NCBI GenBank assembly: GCA_008360955.1
Contig: LUCM01004968.1
Location: 1-64,000 of the forward strand
Source of the DNA: Fasciolopsis buskii
Taxonomy: Eukaryota; Platyhelminthes; Trematoda; Plagiorchiida; Fasciolidae
DNA length: 64,000 nt
Direction of reading: 5' to 3'
Part shown: piece by piece, positions 32,889-46,850 of the stretch
How positions within the stretch are numbered: the first letter of the stretch is position 1
How the letters are laid out: each line of letters begins with the position of its first letter
Program-made: the position numbers and the translations under genes
The notes under the pieces: model-generated
Databases searched by the model: none
Told to the model about the DNA's origin: nothing
Seen by the model: only the letters and a program-made list of their open reading frames with translations

Positions 32889-34900
32889 GATGGTCCTCAT
32901 AAGAATCGTTTAATCTTTTCCGCGTGTTTGTTGACGTGTGTGTGTTTGCGCATGGTTCCAACCGATAGTGCTTCATTTCAACACACTTATCGATCAAATA
33001 TTCAATCAAACTAATGAAAAATCCAATCAGTTACCCAACCAATGGTTTTTTTGATCAGCTGATTCCCGGTAGACTGACTTATATCCCTTCCCACTAAATC
33101 TGTCTCTACACCGCGGTCTCTAAAAAATACCTGCAAACAGTAATACTGTCTGGTCTTCAATAGTACTCTTAATACCACTGCTAAGATACTATTAACGCTG
33201 CTATTATTCCCGTTCTTTTTGGTTTCACCACTTTATAGTGCCTTTCGAGGGCTGCCCTGCATCTACACGCACTGTATGCGATGGGTTTTTACTTATTCAT
33301 AGCAGGCGTTATAGAGCAAGTATTTTACCCCGGTCGCATTTTTTTGTAATAATCTGCATGATTGAAATTTCAGCTTTCCTCGCTCGCTTTACTGCATTGT
33401 AAACTACGAACACATACATTAAACGAATTTGGATCCGCCCATCTTGTTTCATCTAGTTCCACAAAAAAAGTCTACGCATATTGGGCTCGAGCAGTGGTTG
33501 TATGCTCATGTGTAGATATGCCGGTCTATGGTCCACTCCTACTTGCCCTTTACAATCTGTTTCCCACTGGGCTTCGTGATTCGATGGGGCGCATTATTGT
33601 TTGGTGACTCGTCTGGTAACTTAATGAGAACGCTCCTCTTTTTCGGTCCTCATCGTCATCGTCCCCACCATCCCCCGTTGCAATTTCAGGACATTTCTCC
33701 TCCGTAACAGGCGCACTTATGGACAGCCTATTCTATCATGCTCTGTTTCACACTACATTCTCAAATCATCACTCCTCCTCCATATGGTCCTAAATTTTCA
33801 GGACGATACTAGTTTAGTTTTCGTTTATTCTTCTCGGTTATGGTTGTCCTCCTATGTAACCTTGCCTTTTTATTTGCTCTTCTACTCTTCACTCTTACGG
33901 GAGCTAACCAACAAACTCTTTTGAAGTTGCGCATTGTTGCCGTTCTGCACAATTTTTGCCACCACACACAATTGCACCTATTGTAAAAATGACTACCCTT
34001 ATATTTATTGCTGTTTATGTTTTTATTACAACTGCTGTCATTACCCCAATCCTTTCTACGATATAATACGGATGCTCTCTATTTTTGCACGCCCCTCCCC
34101 TCGATTCTTGAATATTTGTCGACACGGAATTGAATCATTGCCTTTGTCACATTCGTGTACCACAATTGGAAAACAGCTAGTCGAACGCGCTGTGTAGGTA
34201 AACTGCTCTGCTCACGTTGGCGTAAAATCCTTTTTTCATGACGATGGCAATAGTGGTCGCATAGAAATGGTGCTCACTCAGATGGCATCATCAGGTGTCT
34301 GTTCCGATTTTCACCTTCAGATTCGTCTTACCAATTCTTATTTTCCCACGGATTTCCGTTTACCCCGATAAATTTCCCTATCCAAGAACCGTTTTTTCCA
34401 GTCCACCTTTGGAGTGCTCTTCACGTCTATCACCTGACCGTCTCTTCCGTTTGTCAGTATTAAACAAATATTAGGAAAACTGAGTGACCAGTAAACGCAT
34501 AACCAAGATCGTGTTATCAGAAGGTAGTTGGCAAGGCTCAATAAAACGTGGATATTCTCGAGGTAGTCTGGTCTTGCCCCAATCTTTAGAGACAAACAAG
34601 CGCACAGAAGATAGTTATAAGATATGGAGATCGGGTTGGAAATCCCAAGCAGTTTTGGGACAAGGTGAGCCCTTCAACGGTTGGAAGAGAAGTACATAGC
34701 TCAAAACCTTTGCCTAAGATCAGAAACATTTTACCGAAGAGTGCAAGGAGACTTCGTCGAAGGTGATGCAAGTGGTTCATGGGTGTGGTTAAGTGGGCTG
34801 ACATTTGGCGGTCTATAACTATCACACTAGAGGTGATGTTTATTTACGAAGTTACTTATGAATGCAATAATTAAAAGGAAATGGAAAGACTAAATCACGG
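32889..34900. other. Pyrimidine-rich flank, possible 3' untranslated remnant
   Basis: About 1.3 kb right of the pseudogene stop is T/C-rich with no credible protein. It may be the 3' untranslated part of the copied mRNA. I see no clear poly(A) tract or target-site duplication that would mark the end of a retrocopy. Open frames such as plus 33,934-34,197 look like composition-driven chance frames. Confidence 0.35.
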
Positions 34901-34949
34901 TGGGGTGACCGATTGATGCAGTGCATGAACGAAATTAGTTGGGTACACT

Positions 34950-37900
34950 TATAAGCGACTGGATAAGTAATTGTCGAGAATACTGGGGCACAGAAAGCGG
35001 AGCCAAGGAAGATAGGCTTAGATATTCATGTGCCTTTAATTTCCAGGCAATAACCGAGGCCCCATTTTCAGGGACCTTTGACTGGACTGCATTAATGATT
35101 CAACTTTAATAAAGTTTGTAGGGTTGCTGTCTTCTAAATTTTGCCTTTGGATTTGATGCGTGGGGGAAAGATTATCCTATTACATTGGAATAACTTTGGT
35201 TGTAAAACTCGCCCTGAGAAATATTACGCATGGCAGTCGAACACTTGCATCTGCTAACAACGCTGTGTTATTAACATTATACAATTCACAATGAAAACTA
35301 ATACATGATGTATTGCGAAAACGAAGCCTACTCAGACTGTCGTGAAGCAAATGTAGAATTACTCCACAATTAAGGTATGGTGATGTAAACTGATTTACCG
35401 AGGGTATCTTGAAAAAATTAAAGGTTAATTTGTACTCGGCTCAGCCCTAGAGGATCAGGCTGTAAGTTATATAAGGCATCATGCAATTTAGCTGCGAAGA
35501 ATGTCCGAAATTATTCTGGCAAATTCCCGCACTCGATGGACTTTGGCCTTTGTTTCTTGTCCCACCGGTACATTGGTCACCAACTTGAGATTTTATTTAT
35601 AGAGACTGACGACTTTATAAGGTAGTGCTGTGGAAACTTGTCGATCAATAATGTTTTCATTTGGAATTCGCGTAAACTTGGTTACACTTTGGTTGAGCAC
35701 TCAGTATGAAAGTAAATTCCGGATTCACTTAACTTAAACATGAAAATATGCGGGACTCAGTGTGCTTCCTTGAATGACTCCACCATTAGTCGGACAGGAC
35801 ATGTCAGTGTTCCATTTAAACTAACCAGCCTTTTTGAGGTTTCAATCGACAAAGAACCAAAAAACAAAGAGTTTTGTAGCTTTGATCATCCTTGAGAACC
35901 TTACGGAGAGACATGTTAAAAAGGTTTGGTCATATTTAGGAAAATCACACTCTCTGGATTCCTCCATTTGCAGTCTTTGCCACTATTTTTGAGCAATCAG
36001 TCATGCGTGTAAATACTGCTTCAGTTTGCGGGAAGTCATGTTGGCGGTCTTTAAAAAAGAAAGTGGACTAATAAATCTCTAAATTACCCCGATTATTCTT
36101 TCAATGACTGTTTGACCTACGATTAAAGTGCTCCTGCCCTGAGCCTCTTCTGTGAGTTGGGGTAATGCCAGAAGGTTTCCGTTGGGAAAATGGCCATTAA
36201 CAATCGGGTAACTATTTACTAAATTGGGCAATGGCAATGGGTTATGTGCACATAAGAACACTAGATGAAGGTTGCCTGGGTACTCTGGTCTAAGTTTGAT
36301 AGATGGCCTTGATTTGGACAACAAAACGTTAGTACCATCTGAGGCGAATTAAAATAGTAATAATGCTGACGACCTAGAAACATTGCTCGGCACATTGATT
36401 AACCGCCACTTTCCACGGGAGAAGATTGTCAAGACGGCACTTGCATAAATGCACCTATATTTGACAAGCGTGATGTACAGGCTAGGTTGGCAGGCGTTTG
36501 CACTCAGTAGTTTGGTGTTGCCAAGTCTTATTTTCAGAACCCATTATTTGTTGTTTCTTGTCATTTGAAGAGAATCAAGAAGGGAGTTTGTGGATACCAG
36601 AGTTAACCATTTTGCTTGTTTGTTTCTGGTCCGCGTTGTAGAATGCGGCACAATGCGCCAAACGTACTTTGGCCTGTGCCACGTTGATTTGGACTGATCA
36701 GTTCAAGACAGTAAAATAAAGTTGCATAGAATTGATTTTTTGCCCACTTCAAAATCAGCAAGTAGGCCGAGAGCAACCCAAATTTGTTTTGAGGAAATGA
36801 GGAAGGAGTTAGGAAAGTCAGGCATTACTGTGTGGTTCAATGCAAAACAAGTAAGAGATTGTATACGAAGAAATCAAGAATTGACGGTTATTCTGGAAAT
36901 GGTAAAACCTGATCAGTTTGTTATCTGTAAACCGAGTACCTAGGTTGAGCCTGTTGTGAAAATGGTTTTGGTACTGGTGTTGTTCGATGTGCTTTGCCAA
37001 ACAAGTAAAGTTTATCTACCCAATCGTGTTCGGGGAAATAAACACGGAAGAGGGCTTGAAGGAGAAGAAATGCTAACTAATTCCAGGTGCACTGAAGTCA
37101 CCCATCACCAGGTTTGAATTTAAAACTCCGATACCAACATTAGAGGCATCAATTACTCGTGGAAACTCTGACCGATAGGCTGCAGATACCAGTAAATACA
37201 GCATACCAGCCAGCCAAGTATAATCATGCGATCCATCAGTTTATTGGCCGATGAGTCCTTAGGAGGACTGTCTTCTTCTGCGTATGATCTATAGGGTAGG
37301 ATAGATTCCGGGCCAATTTTGAAAAAGTTGATAAGTAGTAAAAGTCGGGTAATGAACCGAAAATTTGTTTCGGCTGGGCGGGCATGACAGAAGCCAATGT
37401 GATGGTAGTGGCGTTTAGAGCTAACCTCCAGAAGTGGTGCGAATAGTGTGAGGTAGCTATAACCTGGGCAAAAGTGGCAAAAGTTTGGCCGGTCGCGTAA
37501 AGCAGTGATAGTACTTTGGTAACTGCAGCTGTCGGGTCATTCGGCTGAGGATAGTCAGTGGAAGGTGACTCAGTGGGGTTAAGTTTTATGGTCACTCATT
37601 CCGAAAGCATTACGCATGAAATTGTGTGTATATTCAGCAAGCTGCTCATACGGGGTCAACTTCAGATCTGAGGCCGCGAGACGGGTAGCTCTTAATACGA
37701 ATAAGATGGTTGATTCTAAAACATCCAGGTTCCTTTGTGGTACTGGCGGGAAGGGATTTAGATCTAGATTAGGTATGAGACCCTGGAGAAGATAAAGTTA
37801 CAAACATGGCATTTCGCCTCCATTGATTATTTTCGAAATAATGTTAAGCGGGTGGAAAATGGTTGGGTTCATGCGAGAGTAAGTTTTAACGTAGGGAGCG

Positions 37901-38700
37901 GGAGGTGGGTTCTTCTTGCGGTGTCAAATATTTCACTGAGCACCCGGGATTTCTGGCCTGTGGAGGCAATGTTGGATGAGGCGGTGGATTGTAATCAGCG
38001 GCCCTAATGACTGCAGTACGGAGTGTGCGCGGCTGGACCTGAGCTCGTTGAAACGAGGGCAAGGAAAAATTAGTGGAATCAGAATTGGGGGAATTTGTGA
38101 TAGGCTAAAATGTAAGGGCAGCTCGATGGACCTAGTTAAACTATCGCAAGCATAAGTTTACAGGTGAAATCGGCATCGGAGACGTTCTCTTAACCTGGGG
38201 TTTGCGCAAGGTATGTTGGAGAGCAGCGCCCATTATAGAGGACAAGACCTTAACGGGTCTTGCGCAGTTTGCTGGTTGACTTTAGGATATAAAGTGCTCA
38301 CCGTCATGCCATAGCGAATTGCGACGATTTCTGTGCGGACTTATTTTAGATGGCTAACATTAATTTCCCTAACGGTGTAACTGAAGTGATAATGTTTTCC
38401 TTGTCAATGCGAAGATTTTCCGAATCACAAAGAGACAGTCGAGGCGGTAATTTTGATTCTGAAAGCCTTTCGTTGGGCTTCATGTGTGAGTCATCCCCTC
38501 AGGAGTTGTGCGTGAACATTGGAAGCCATTCCCAATAATATGGACGGGGATGTCTAAGGTGGCATTATCGCATACCATGCCTGTTGGATTCCATATCCCA
38601 GGGGCTAGCGCCTTCAGGACACGGCTGATAGCCACCGGGCGGTATTGACCCCACTGGGCTCCAGGTTTCATGAATGATGAAGAGAAATGAGCTTGAATAT
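34950..38700 (-). pseudogene. CR1-like LINE copy, minus strand, spanning ORF1 to RT, decayed
   Basis: The order along the minus strand matches the 12.6-17.6 kb element. At about 35.76-35.83 kb the minus strand reads WNTDMSCPTNGGVIQGSTLS, matching GTLSKHRPISSGAIQGSVLG. At 35.88-36.06 kb the nucleotide text parallels the motif A region at 13.69-13.86 kb. At about 36.70 kb it parallels the linker at 14.64 kb, and at about 37.08-37.18 kb it parallels the GDFN-containing stretch at 14.99-15.08 kb. At about 38.5-38.6 kb CDNATLDIPVHIIGNGFQC matches the ORF1 segment CNVIVFNIPDRIPMNGL. Spacing is shorter than in the better copy, so internal deletions are likely. No long open frame survives. Confidence 0.7.
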
Positions 38701-41700
38701 GTTGCGCTGCTAATTGTTAAATTGGCCTGACAAGATGAACGATTTCCCTCCGAACATCACTATTTCATCTCGGGCCTCCTCCAATGGGCAACTAAGAACG
38801 ACGGAATATCGGCAAATTATCCCAAAATCAGAAACTATGGTTACTGTTTCTGGTTGGGAGGCCGTGGTTAACATGCTTCCCCCGATTATTTACGTCGCCA
38901 GTTGCTCTGTTGTTTGGTGAAAATAGAGGATTCATTAAATAAAGTGAAGGAACCTGATGAAATGGTACCAGTTTGCTGTTATTGTCGCCACCTTGAGGGG
39001 TCACTGAATCCTGCCGTCGCGATATAGCTTCAGAGGCAAAGTGTGAAGGGAAAACATTGAGACCAATTAAAGGCAGGTAGTTCAGGGGGTACATTGCCAG
39101 CATGCAAGATGAGTTCAAAAGTTAACGGGCGGGCCGAGAGTACCTTACTCACCAATAGCCCCCAATAAAATAAAAACCGCCTGTTCTTTGATACCTTGCA
39201 AACCGAAAGCTTCCTTGTTTCCGCTCTCCAACCCAGACACTGCCATTTCATTTATCTTATTTCAGCCAATTGCTAAGCCTCTTGTACCTCTACTTTTTTT
39301 CGAAAATTCTCAATTTACTTACATGACAATTTACCAATTAACATTATCAATTCTCTCCCTGGTTCACCTTCAGAACCGTTTCATGCGTTTGAGTAAATAT
39401 GTTACTCGACGGGATTATTACCGTCCGCCTTGATTATGCTCAGCACACAACTGTTTGCTCAATCCTGCGATTCATTGCACACACAAGAACGAGAACACTG
39501 AGCGTTTACAATATCCAGCCGCCGTTTTATTTCAACCAAGTCTATCCACCTAGAAACCTTCTATATGCCCACCCATCTGGTATTATCATCAATGAACTTT
39601 GACATGACAAGGACATAATAGCCTGGCCTCCGGTGTGGCATATTTAGCTATTAATGGTGGCAGAAACAGCTTATGTGCAGCAAACATCTTGCTTATGTAA
39701 AGCAGACACTAACTGACTCAGGTCTAAAGCACCCTTTATCTGAGCTCGTCAAAGAGATAATGCAGCCCAAGGCAAGCTTGTCCTCCTGCATTACCAACGG
39801 TGGTTGCACCTAGGATCCCGTATTTTAGACGTAGTTGGATTTCTTCCTCCTGGCTAGTGCAACGTTATCATCTTATGCCCCTCTATTGACCGAACATGTT
39901 TACTTCCGGCACTGAAATATCCATGGGGACCGTGGCCCACGGTCAGCTTCAACAGCATTTCTTTCTCACGTACGTTTCGATGGCTGGGTCCAGACAGTGA
40001 CCACTCTACAAGAGGTCAAACCCAAGTTTTGCGTGTATCATGCAAAATCCCAATTTCTGACTTACAAACGTGTATTTAGGATTGGCTACAAAGTAGATCC
40101 CGGCAGAACCGAATCCCAGAAATCTGTTGGAAACATTTTCCGCACAAATGATCTACTTAGTCTCAACCGGAAGCTCCTGTCGTTCTCGATTGTCAAATTG
40201 ACTGGAGAATTCCTGTATCGGCTGACCCCAGACGGCTGCGAAAAGGGTGTTTCTGAAGTAACCAGCCGAATTCTAAAGCCAATGGTGAACGATGGATGGA
40301 TCAGCAACATACCTTCTCAACCTAGAAGCAGAAACACTAATTTATGGAGCCAGTATTCTATGGTATAGAACTTTTCCACATTTACGGTTTTCGGTTGTTT
40401 GATGGGCAAAATCTCTAGCCCAACTAAATGTGTGTTTTGGCAATTAAATGCTAAGTAAAGTATGCTTGAAAGTTTTCTCAGAAAAATCCACGTTTATATG
40501 AAGCTGCATTCTTCAGTAGCAAACCTACCGCGCCTCATCTGACTTTGAAGTTTAGTCTAGCTGCAGTAACATCAAAACAAAGCAGAAACGATTATTCCGT
40601 ATTTTGCATCTGCCAGAGTCCAAACTGCAGGTACCAATCCAACAGAACTGCAAAATGGGTATAAGTCCATTTTGTATACTGTACCCTTTGACGTTAAAAT
40701 TAATGCAAGTCATCTGGAGCTATGCAACCCTGGGGTTCACGAGGAATTCGCTGCCAATGGTGGCCAGCACATACCTTTACGGTAGATAAATCCTTTAACA
40801 ATTTGAATAAACTTTAACTTGTTCCCTTCCTGTATGAAGCACTTTTGGTAATTTTCAATGAAGAAACAGGTCCTTCTAAGAGCTGCTGTCTCCAAGACAG
40901 CAGAAACCTTGGTCAAAAATTCTGCGACAGACCTAAGCCTACAAAACCCTAATCTTCAGGTTGCGCGGTCATCTGAAATCCCGCTCAAGTTTCACTTTTA
41001 TTTTGGGTTTCTTGGCATCCCTGACAAACTGGCCGTTTGCGATATAAATTTGTACTCATCTATCTTAATATCTGAGGATTTTAAGCGCGCCTCTTACCTG
41101 CCTTCTTAGAGTGGACAGATTTCTAAGTCGGTAAGATAAGGTAAAAGAGACCGGGGATTAACTTCCATGGAAACAGAGAATACTAATTTTGGATCGCAAG
41201 CAGATGGTGGAAACCATGGATCAATAAAACCGGAAGTTGTTGTGGGCTGAAAAATAGGCATTAGAAGGCGAAAAACGATCTATTTCGGTTTGTCATTGGG
41301 TTTTCACTGAAAGCGGGTTAGGCAGGGGACGTTAACGAACTTTTGATATTCCATAGCGAAGAGCAGAAGTAATAAAAATAGACTTGCCAGTTTGGTGCAA
41401 GTATATTTTGCTAAATTTTGCCGCACATAATAATGTATTTGGACAAAAACTCCGGGTGCACAGCATAATTTAAATTACGTGTGCACAAAATCAAGCGAAT
41501 TTTGAAAGAGCATTATCCGTCATCAATGAAAGCAGAGTATCTTCAGTGATGGCTTTTGGATAACGAGATACTGACGAGTCTCCGGAGGATGAAAGAAGAG
41601 CGACAACAGTAATGGTTAAGGCTGAAAAGCAAGGCGCTGCAATTTATTTGCAGCCTTAATGGATCTCAACACTCAAACGAAGAGGAATTTCATCTGCAAC

Positions 41701-42800
41701 GGAAAAAACTTGTGGAATGAATAACTCCAGTATATATATATTTGAACTGACTGGTGTTTGACTAGACGTCCAACCTGAAAACCACCACTTTAACCGTGTA
41801 ATCAGGGGACGAAAACTTTAGGGGGCGCTGGTTTGGTAATGGCCAGCATCAGCAAAACAATGGACCTTGTTCTAGCTTCCATAAGCTTTGGCTTCTTTTC
41901 AAGCTTCTAGAACCTGCGCTCATGTCGCAAGAAGGACTGGCGCCTATGAATAATTCAGATTGAAGCAAACGTGATTCCTCCCAGTCCGATAACAATGCAA
42001 ACGGATCCAGTTTAGGTATTTTTGGACGCATATTCTTCTACGGCGGAGTATTTTCAGGCCCACGAAAGAGATATGATGGTGTGAGGTAAAGCACTGAGAC
42101 TTCAAAAGCTGGAGCAAAACCTGAAGGGAATTCGCAGGCTGGCAGGGTGCCTACTCTGGTTTAATGTCGGAACTGTTAGATTATTTTGCCATCATTGGAA
42201 TTATGGGTGAGTACGATGGTAAGCTGGTGTGAACATTCTTCATAAAAGTTCATGGGACGACAGAGCTACTCGGCAAAAGGTGTGACTGAGTACAATTCTC
42301 CAAAAACTATTTGTTTCGGAATTCCTGAGAATATTGCCGTGGGAATGAACTTGGTGTTTTACCTTATGCACGGTTTTGTTTGTATAAAACTTTGTTTGCT
42401 CGCACTCACCGCGCAATTGCGACACTCACTGTTTTGGAGCTGCCTGAACTACGTGCGTATTTCCATGCGCTGATATTTGCTCTTTGTATGGGTACCTGTG
42501 AATGCACATTTAGGATTTCTTTATGCTTGTATATTTTTACACCTTGTAATCCAGTATCTCAGAAAATAGGAGTCAATGACGACTTGGTTTTGTGGTTTGA
42601 ATTAGGCCGCGCACTGCTCATATGATGTTTACACAAAGCAAGGAATAATACCTTGCTTTTTAAGCAATCGATACCCATTTTATATGCCTTGTCTGCGGAC
42701 AGTGATTCTGAGCAAACTTGTCCCTTCAAATATAGATAACTGTTAACCTGAATTGGCAATAAACGGGTCACTAAAATCCGGCGGTAAATTATGTCGGCCT
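38701..42800. other. No gene recognised
   Basis: About 39.1-41.1 kb is pyrimidine-rich on the plus strand, then purine-rich to 42.2 kb. The largest frame, plus 39,997-40,368 (123 codons), is not repetitive but has no motif I know. Plus 40,858-41,109 is similar in that respect. No LINE catalytic motif was found, although the composition pattern resembles LINE blocks of opposite orientation meeting near 41.1 kb. Confidence 0.35.
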
Positions 42801-43600
42801 AGTTCAAAAGCCCAGAGTGCAGCGAAAAAAAGTAGGGAGACTCAACCATGTTTGAGCTGGAATGGGCGAAATGGGATGTTTAAAGTGCGAGTAGATAACG
42901 TCAAGGCAGACGCTTGTGGAGTGTTGTGAAATGATTGGTTTTGAATAGGTAAGAGAAAGAGCAACGTCAGCCTTAGAAGGTGATGCCGCATTGGTTTTAG
43001 ATTTATAATCAGGCGAAGTCTCTTTAACTAGGAGGCCTTTATCAGCCGATGGATTGCTTTGCAGATTTTTTTGGGCGAAATTTGTTACAAGCAAAGTTTT
43101 CGGGAGACTGAGGGATCCGAAGATTGGGCTCATTCATTTCTTAGCCTCCATCTCTTGAAAAGTGGCAGGCTAGGAGGAGTCGCGTGTGAGGTCGCCGTGT
43201 TGACACTGCGCCTCCAATAGGATGGGACCAAGGATTAAAGGTATATCTGTGAGTAATAACATCATACTTTTCAGCGAAAACTCTCGCGGCATGTTTAGTG
43301 CATCCGCGATAGGTGTAAAGTGAGCCATCAGAAGTGTTGTCAGTATTGGAACTAAGAGCATTAGGCTTAAAAATATATGCGGCCTAAATATCATCGGCAA
43401 AGGGGAATGGCGTACATGATTAATAAGGTCAATAATTTCGTCTATAAACCAAAGGAACTCAAGCGGTCGTACAGCACACCTCTCACTTATACCATTGGTG
43501 ATGGGTCTATATCAAGAAGCATGTCCAGTGGTTTGCAACACTTCAAACTTCATCTTAGACAGCAAAACTACCAAGCAAGGAGGCTAATGCTCTGGCATCA
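42800..43600 (-). pseudogene. CR1-like LINE reverse transcriptase fragment with intact FADD box
   Basis: On the minus strand at 43,387-43,410 the sequence reads PFPFADDI, with both catalytic Asp codons intact (43,390-43,395), immediately followed by a TAG stop. A shifted frame then continues LSSNTDNTSDGSLYTYRGCT and ARVFAEKYDV, matching the LNTIVDNVKNDLLSLDSRCA and KFLADKSSIV segments of the element at 12.6-17.6 kb. The part to the left (minus 42,804-43,133) should be the thumb, but I could not match it with confidence. The right side ends before the old 976-family copy at 43.9 kb. Confidence 0.65.
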
Positions 43601-43923
43601 GTGAGGCAGCCAAATGTTACTGCCATGTCAGGAAACAGTAAGACTGAGTGCATTCTCTTATCCCCTCCAACCTTCACTAGGTTAAATAAACGAAACTAGC
43701 ATGCAGAGCTTCGGCTAGGTTAAAAGAAGCCTAGAAATAATAATTTCAAGATTCGGTGAGTAACTGGCTGTCTGGCTCTCTAGTATCCTGTCCACAACCC
43801 TAAATAAATAATGGTGTGGTTTATCGTTCCTTAGTTAGAAATAACTTTTTTCTAGGGCAAAATGAGCGACGTTTTTTGTTCGTATGCCAAGCAACCGGAT
43901 TTCATGTAATAATAAAAACAATG

Positions 43924-44130
43924 GCATATTTCTCGAAGACATACAGAGGAATGTTTTGTTGCACGATCAATCGTCGTGGCAGTATTACGTGAAACTTTGA
44001 GCAGCCTCATTCAAAAACGAAAGCAAAATGACGGTAGGAACGTATAAGAAATGGCTTTTAAAGAAGAATGCAAGTCATGTTCAGCACAGAACTCAGTGTT
44101 TAGATAAGCTACCAACGCTCACTCTAGGAC
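43924..44130 (-). repeat. Old copy of the 976-bp family (left end)
   Basis: The segment starts CATATTTCTCGAAGACATAC and continues with GTTGCACGATCA and a GTATTACGTG-like stretch. These line up in order with ATATTTCTCGGAAAG, GTTGCATGATCA and GTATTACAAG in the young copies. It is preceded by GTAATAATAAAAACAATGG, an AAT-rich run at the same place as in other copies. Similarity beyond about 200 bp is too weak to follow by eye. Confidence 0.55.
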
Positions 44131-46580
44131 AACCGCGGAAACGCCAAAATACAGTCTGTATTTCTAAACAAAAACGTTTTTGTTCTGTTCACAGAAGTTA
44201 ACCTGCAACAGAGAAAGTAAATGAGAAGTTAGTGACGGATGAAGAATTTTCAAACCTGGACACAGCAAATAGAGCGAAGGACGGGGGAAGTTAGCATAAG
44301 ACTAACACCAAAATTCGGACGAAGCCAAAAGGGCATGCCTTTACGACGGTTTCCGCAGCCGGACAAATAAACCAAAACCTTCTTGAAGCGTGGAAAAGAA
44401 TAGAACAATTACGTAGACATGTTAAAGCTTTATCTCAGGACATGGAGTCGGAAAACATCCAGAAAAAGATGTGTTGTACGCAATACGCTGACAAGCCTTT
44501 TTGATGGGCTTGTTAGCCACTGTCATGCTCCGTCATCGGAAAGATTTTTCTGCTCATGAAACGTTTGCGTTGAGGACTTCAATACATGAACTCTAGCTCC
44601 TAAGTGACTTATATCGGGTAGCGTGAGAGGTTACTGACGAATCCTAGAAGGATAATCGTCAATCTGTTTCGGCACTGTCTGGAAATCAGCTCACTTTCTT
44701 TTGGCCTGGGATGGCTTATGGGTTTTCGAGCCATTTTGTTTTCTACGTGCTCAGAAACAATCGAGATGGCGGCTACAACTCTGACAGCAGGCCCCTGGTG
44801 TGACAGCACTGTGGGTGTTTAACTAAGATGGAAAACGAGAGAAAGTTTACATTCCGGAGGTATTTTATTTAAGATTTAGATGAAAAAAAGGCAGACAGCG
44901 GAAAGCGGCCAATATGGAATAAAGAGAAAAAATCATAACGTGATGCCGCAAAACAAAACAATGGGCTACAGATCACAGCCGTTCACAGTAGATGGCTAAA
45001 ATAATGTCGCAGTTTTGTTGGTTACAGAAGATCAACACCTACTGCCCCAGCGTTTTACTTCTGCCGGTAGGTTTACTTTGAACTGCAGCTCATCAATGAT
45101 TCAGGTATTCTACTTATCTGTGGCAGCAAGGGGATTGGGCCAGTCAGGATTCCATGGACATAAGCAAGGCGAAGAAGGATTTGCAAAGGAAGTTATTCGT
45201 ACTAAAATTTTGTCAGGATTAGAACAATGCTGTGTGTAACGCTAAATTCTTATGAACACTTTCTACACGGGCTTCCAGAAATGTTGGATTCCTGGGGTTA
45301 GAGGCATTCTTTTTTGTTTTCCGTCCACATTCGTTGTTTTCAAACCACGGGTATGACGCTGCGGGACTCTCTGTGGGACAGATTATGAAGCTGACTGAGA
45401 GAGAAATTAGAGGTTAGTTGGGTTGAAAGCGCGAGAGTTGGGAGTAAGGTGTAGGTTGCAGCGCTTATCCTTATTGTTTCAAATTCTTTCAAAATAATTC
45501 TGCAATATGCACCTTGTGCTGAATTGTTATCCTCAACAATATTCACCGGTTTTTTCAAGTTAAGAAGGTAGGACAGTTTGGGAGTCGGTTTGAGGGTGTT
45601 AGTGAGGATCGGGATAGGTCAACTGGTTTGCGCAAAAACCCTGAGTGGACTAAACTCCAGAATCGCGTCGACCGCTAATACGAATTACCGCTGGTTATAG
45701 TCCTTGGTCAGTCCGGGTCATAGATCGGCAATAAATGTCACCCTTTCTGTGTCTTAACCACCAGCAACAACGGTTTTTCTCGGCTCGGTGCCCTTTCGTT
45801 TTTTCAGAGAAGCGGGGTGACCTACTAGGAATATTATCATTATTCTCCGCCCAGCCTATTTCTTGCACTGAGCTCAAGATGCCCATAACTAACTGCAGTT
45901 GTCAGTTTTCCTGTTGTTAAAAGCATCTGCAGGCAATGCGCCATTGAGTGGTTGTGACGGGGGCCGCAACAGCACAATTTGCAAGCAAACAGACACAAGT
46001 CTACGGAAGATGTGTTGAACTATGCACAGCTGCTGGGTGCATTACTAGGTGGAAGTAATCACCAATATCGCCCAGCCGGGTACCGAGGGATTACCGTTAA
46101 TGGAGACGTAGTTTCGCATTAGTAGTCAGCTGGTGGTCATTTTAGGGCTGTAAGCAAAAGACAAGAATCATAAAGTAGAAAAAAATTGGTCAGGGGTAGG
46201 GGTCTATTTGGTTCTGCATATTTCCTGGGATTGGAGCTAGGAAAGAAATAAAAAAGCGGAAAAGATAAACGAATTTGCAGGAGGTAGACTGGCTGGGCAA
46301 AGTAGTTAAGGCTTTGTGAAGCATTGCGGTAACGGTAGTCATTCCGACTTAGCAGTTCGGTAGATAGGCATTTAATATCGGTGAGTATGAGCGTATTTTT
46401 CAAACGTCGAATATATCGTTGTGTCCTCATTCCCGAAATGTATCTCCTCTTGTGTTCGATCCTCCGAGACGTTGCATCCACAAAAAGACGATATATTGCG
46501 AACATGGTGCCTTGACTCTAAAGCTTGACTGAAATGTCATGGTTATAAATACTGCCGAACGGTATCGGGCAGCTTGATCT
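44131..46580. other. No gene recognised
   Basis: This is purine-rich plus-strand DNA. Minus frames 44,609-44,809 and 46,137-46,505 and plus frame 45,735-45,920 carry no motif I can assign. It lies just left of an endonuclease-like LINE fragment, so it may contain the decayed reverse transcriptase of that copy. Confidence 0.3.
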
Positions 46581-46599
46581 AGGGATTAGAGTACTTGGC

Positions 46600-46850
46600 G
46601 AAGTAGCTTATACTTTAACCTAAGCTTCGGTCCTGGAAGATCGTGCCTGATATCTGTAACGCAGAAAATAGGAGGCAAGAATGGCAACTTTTGCGGAATC
46701 GTTCGAGTACATAGCGGGACAATGTATTTTCCGCAAGGTGCACATGTTCGGGTACAAGCATCCATGTTATAACGGTCAAGATTTAGTTGGAAGCAGCATT
46801 CCTTATATGACTCACACTTGTAGTAGTCCACGAGTTTCCAGGTAAACTTA
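46600..46850 (-). pseudogene. Probable LINE endonuclease fragment
   Basis: A minus frame reads KYIVPLCTRTIPQKLPFLPP and, 25 residues later, DLPGPKLRLKYK. This resembles LLISCIYRPPSTQ followed by DLPGPKLVPGDFNAP in the better-preserved endonuclease, with similar spacing. The GDFN box itself has been lost. Only this stretch supports the call, so it is moderate at best. Confidence 0.4.
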
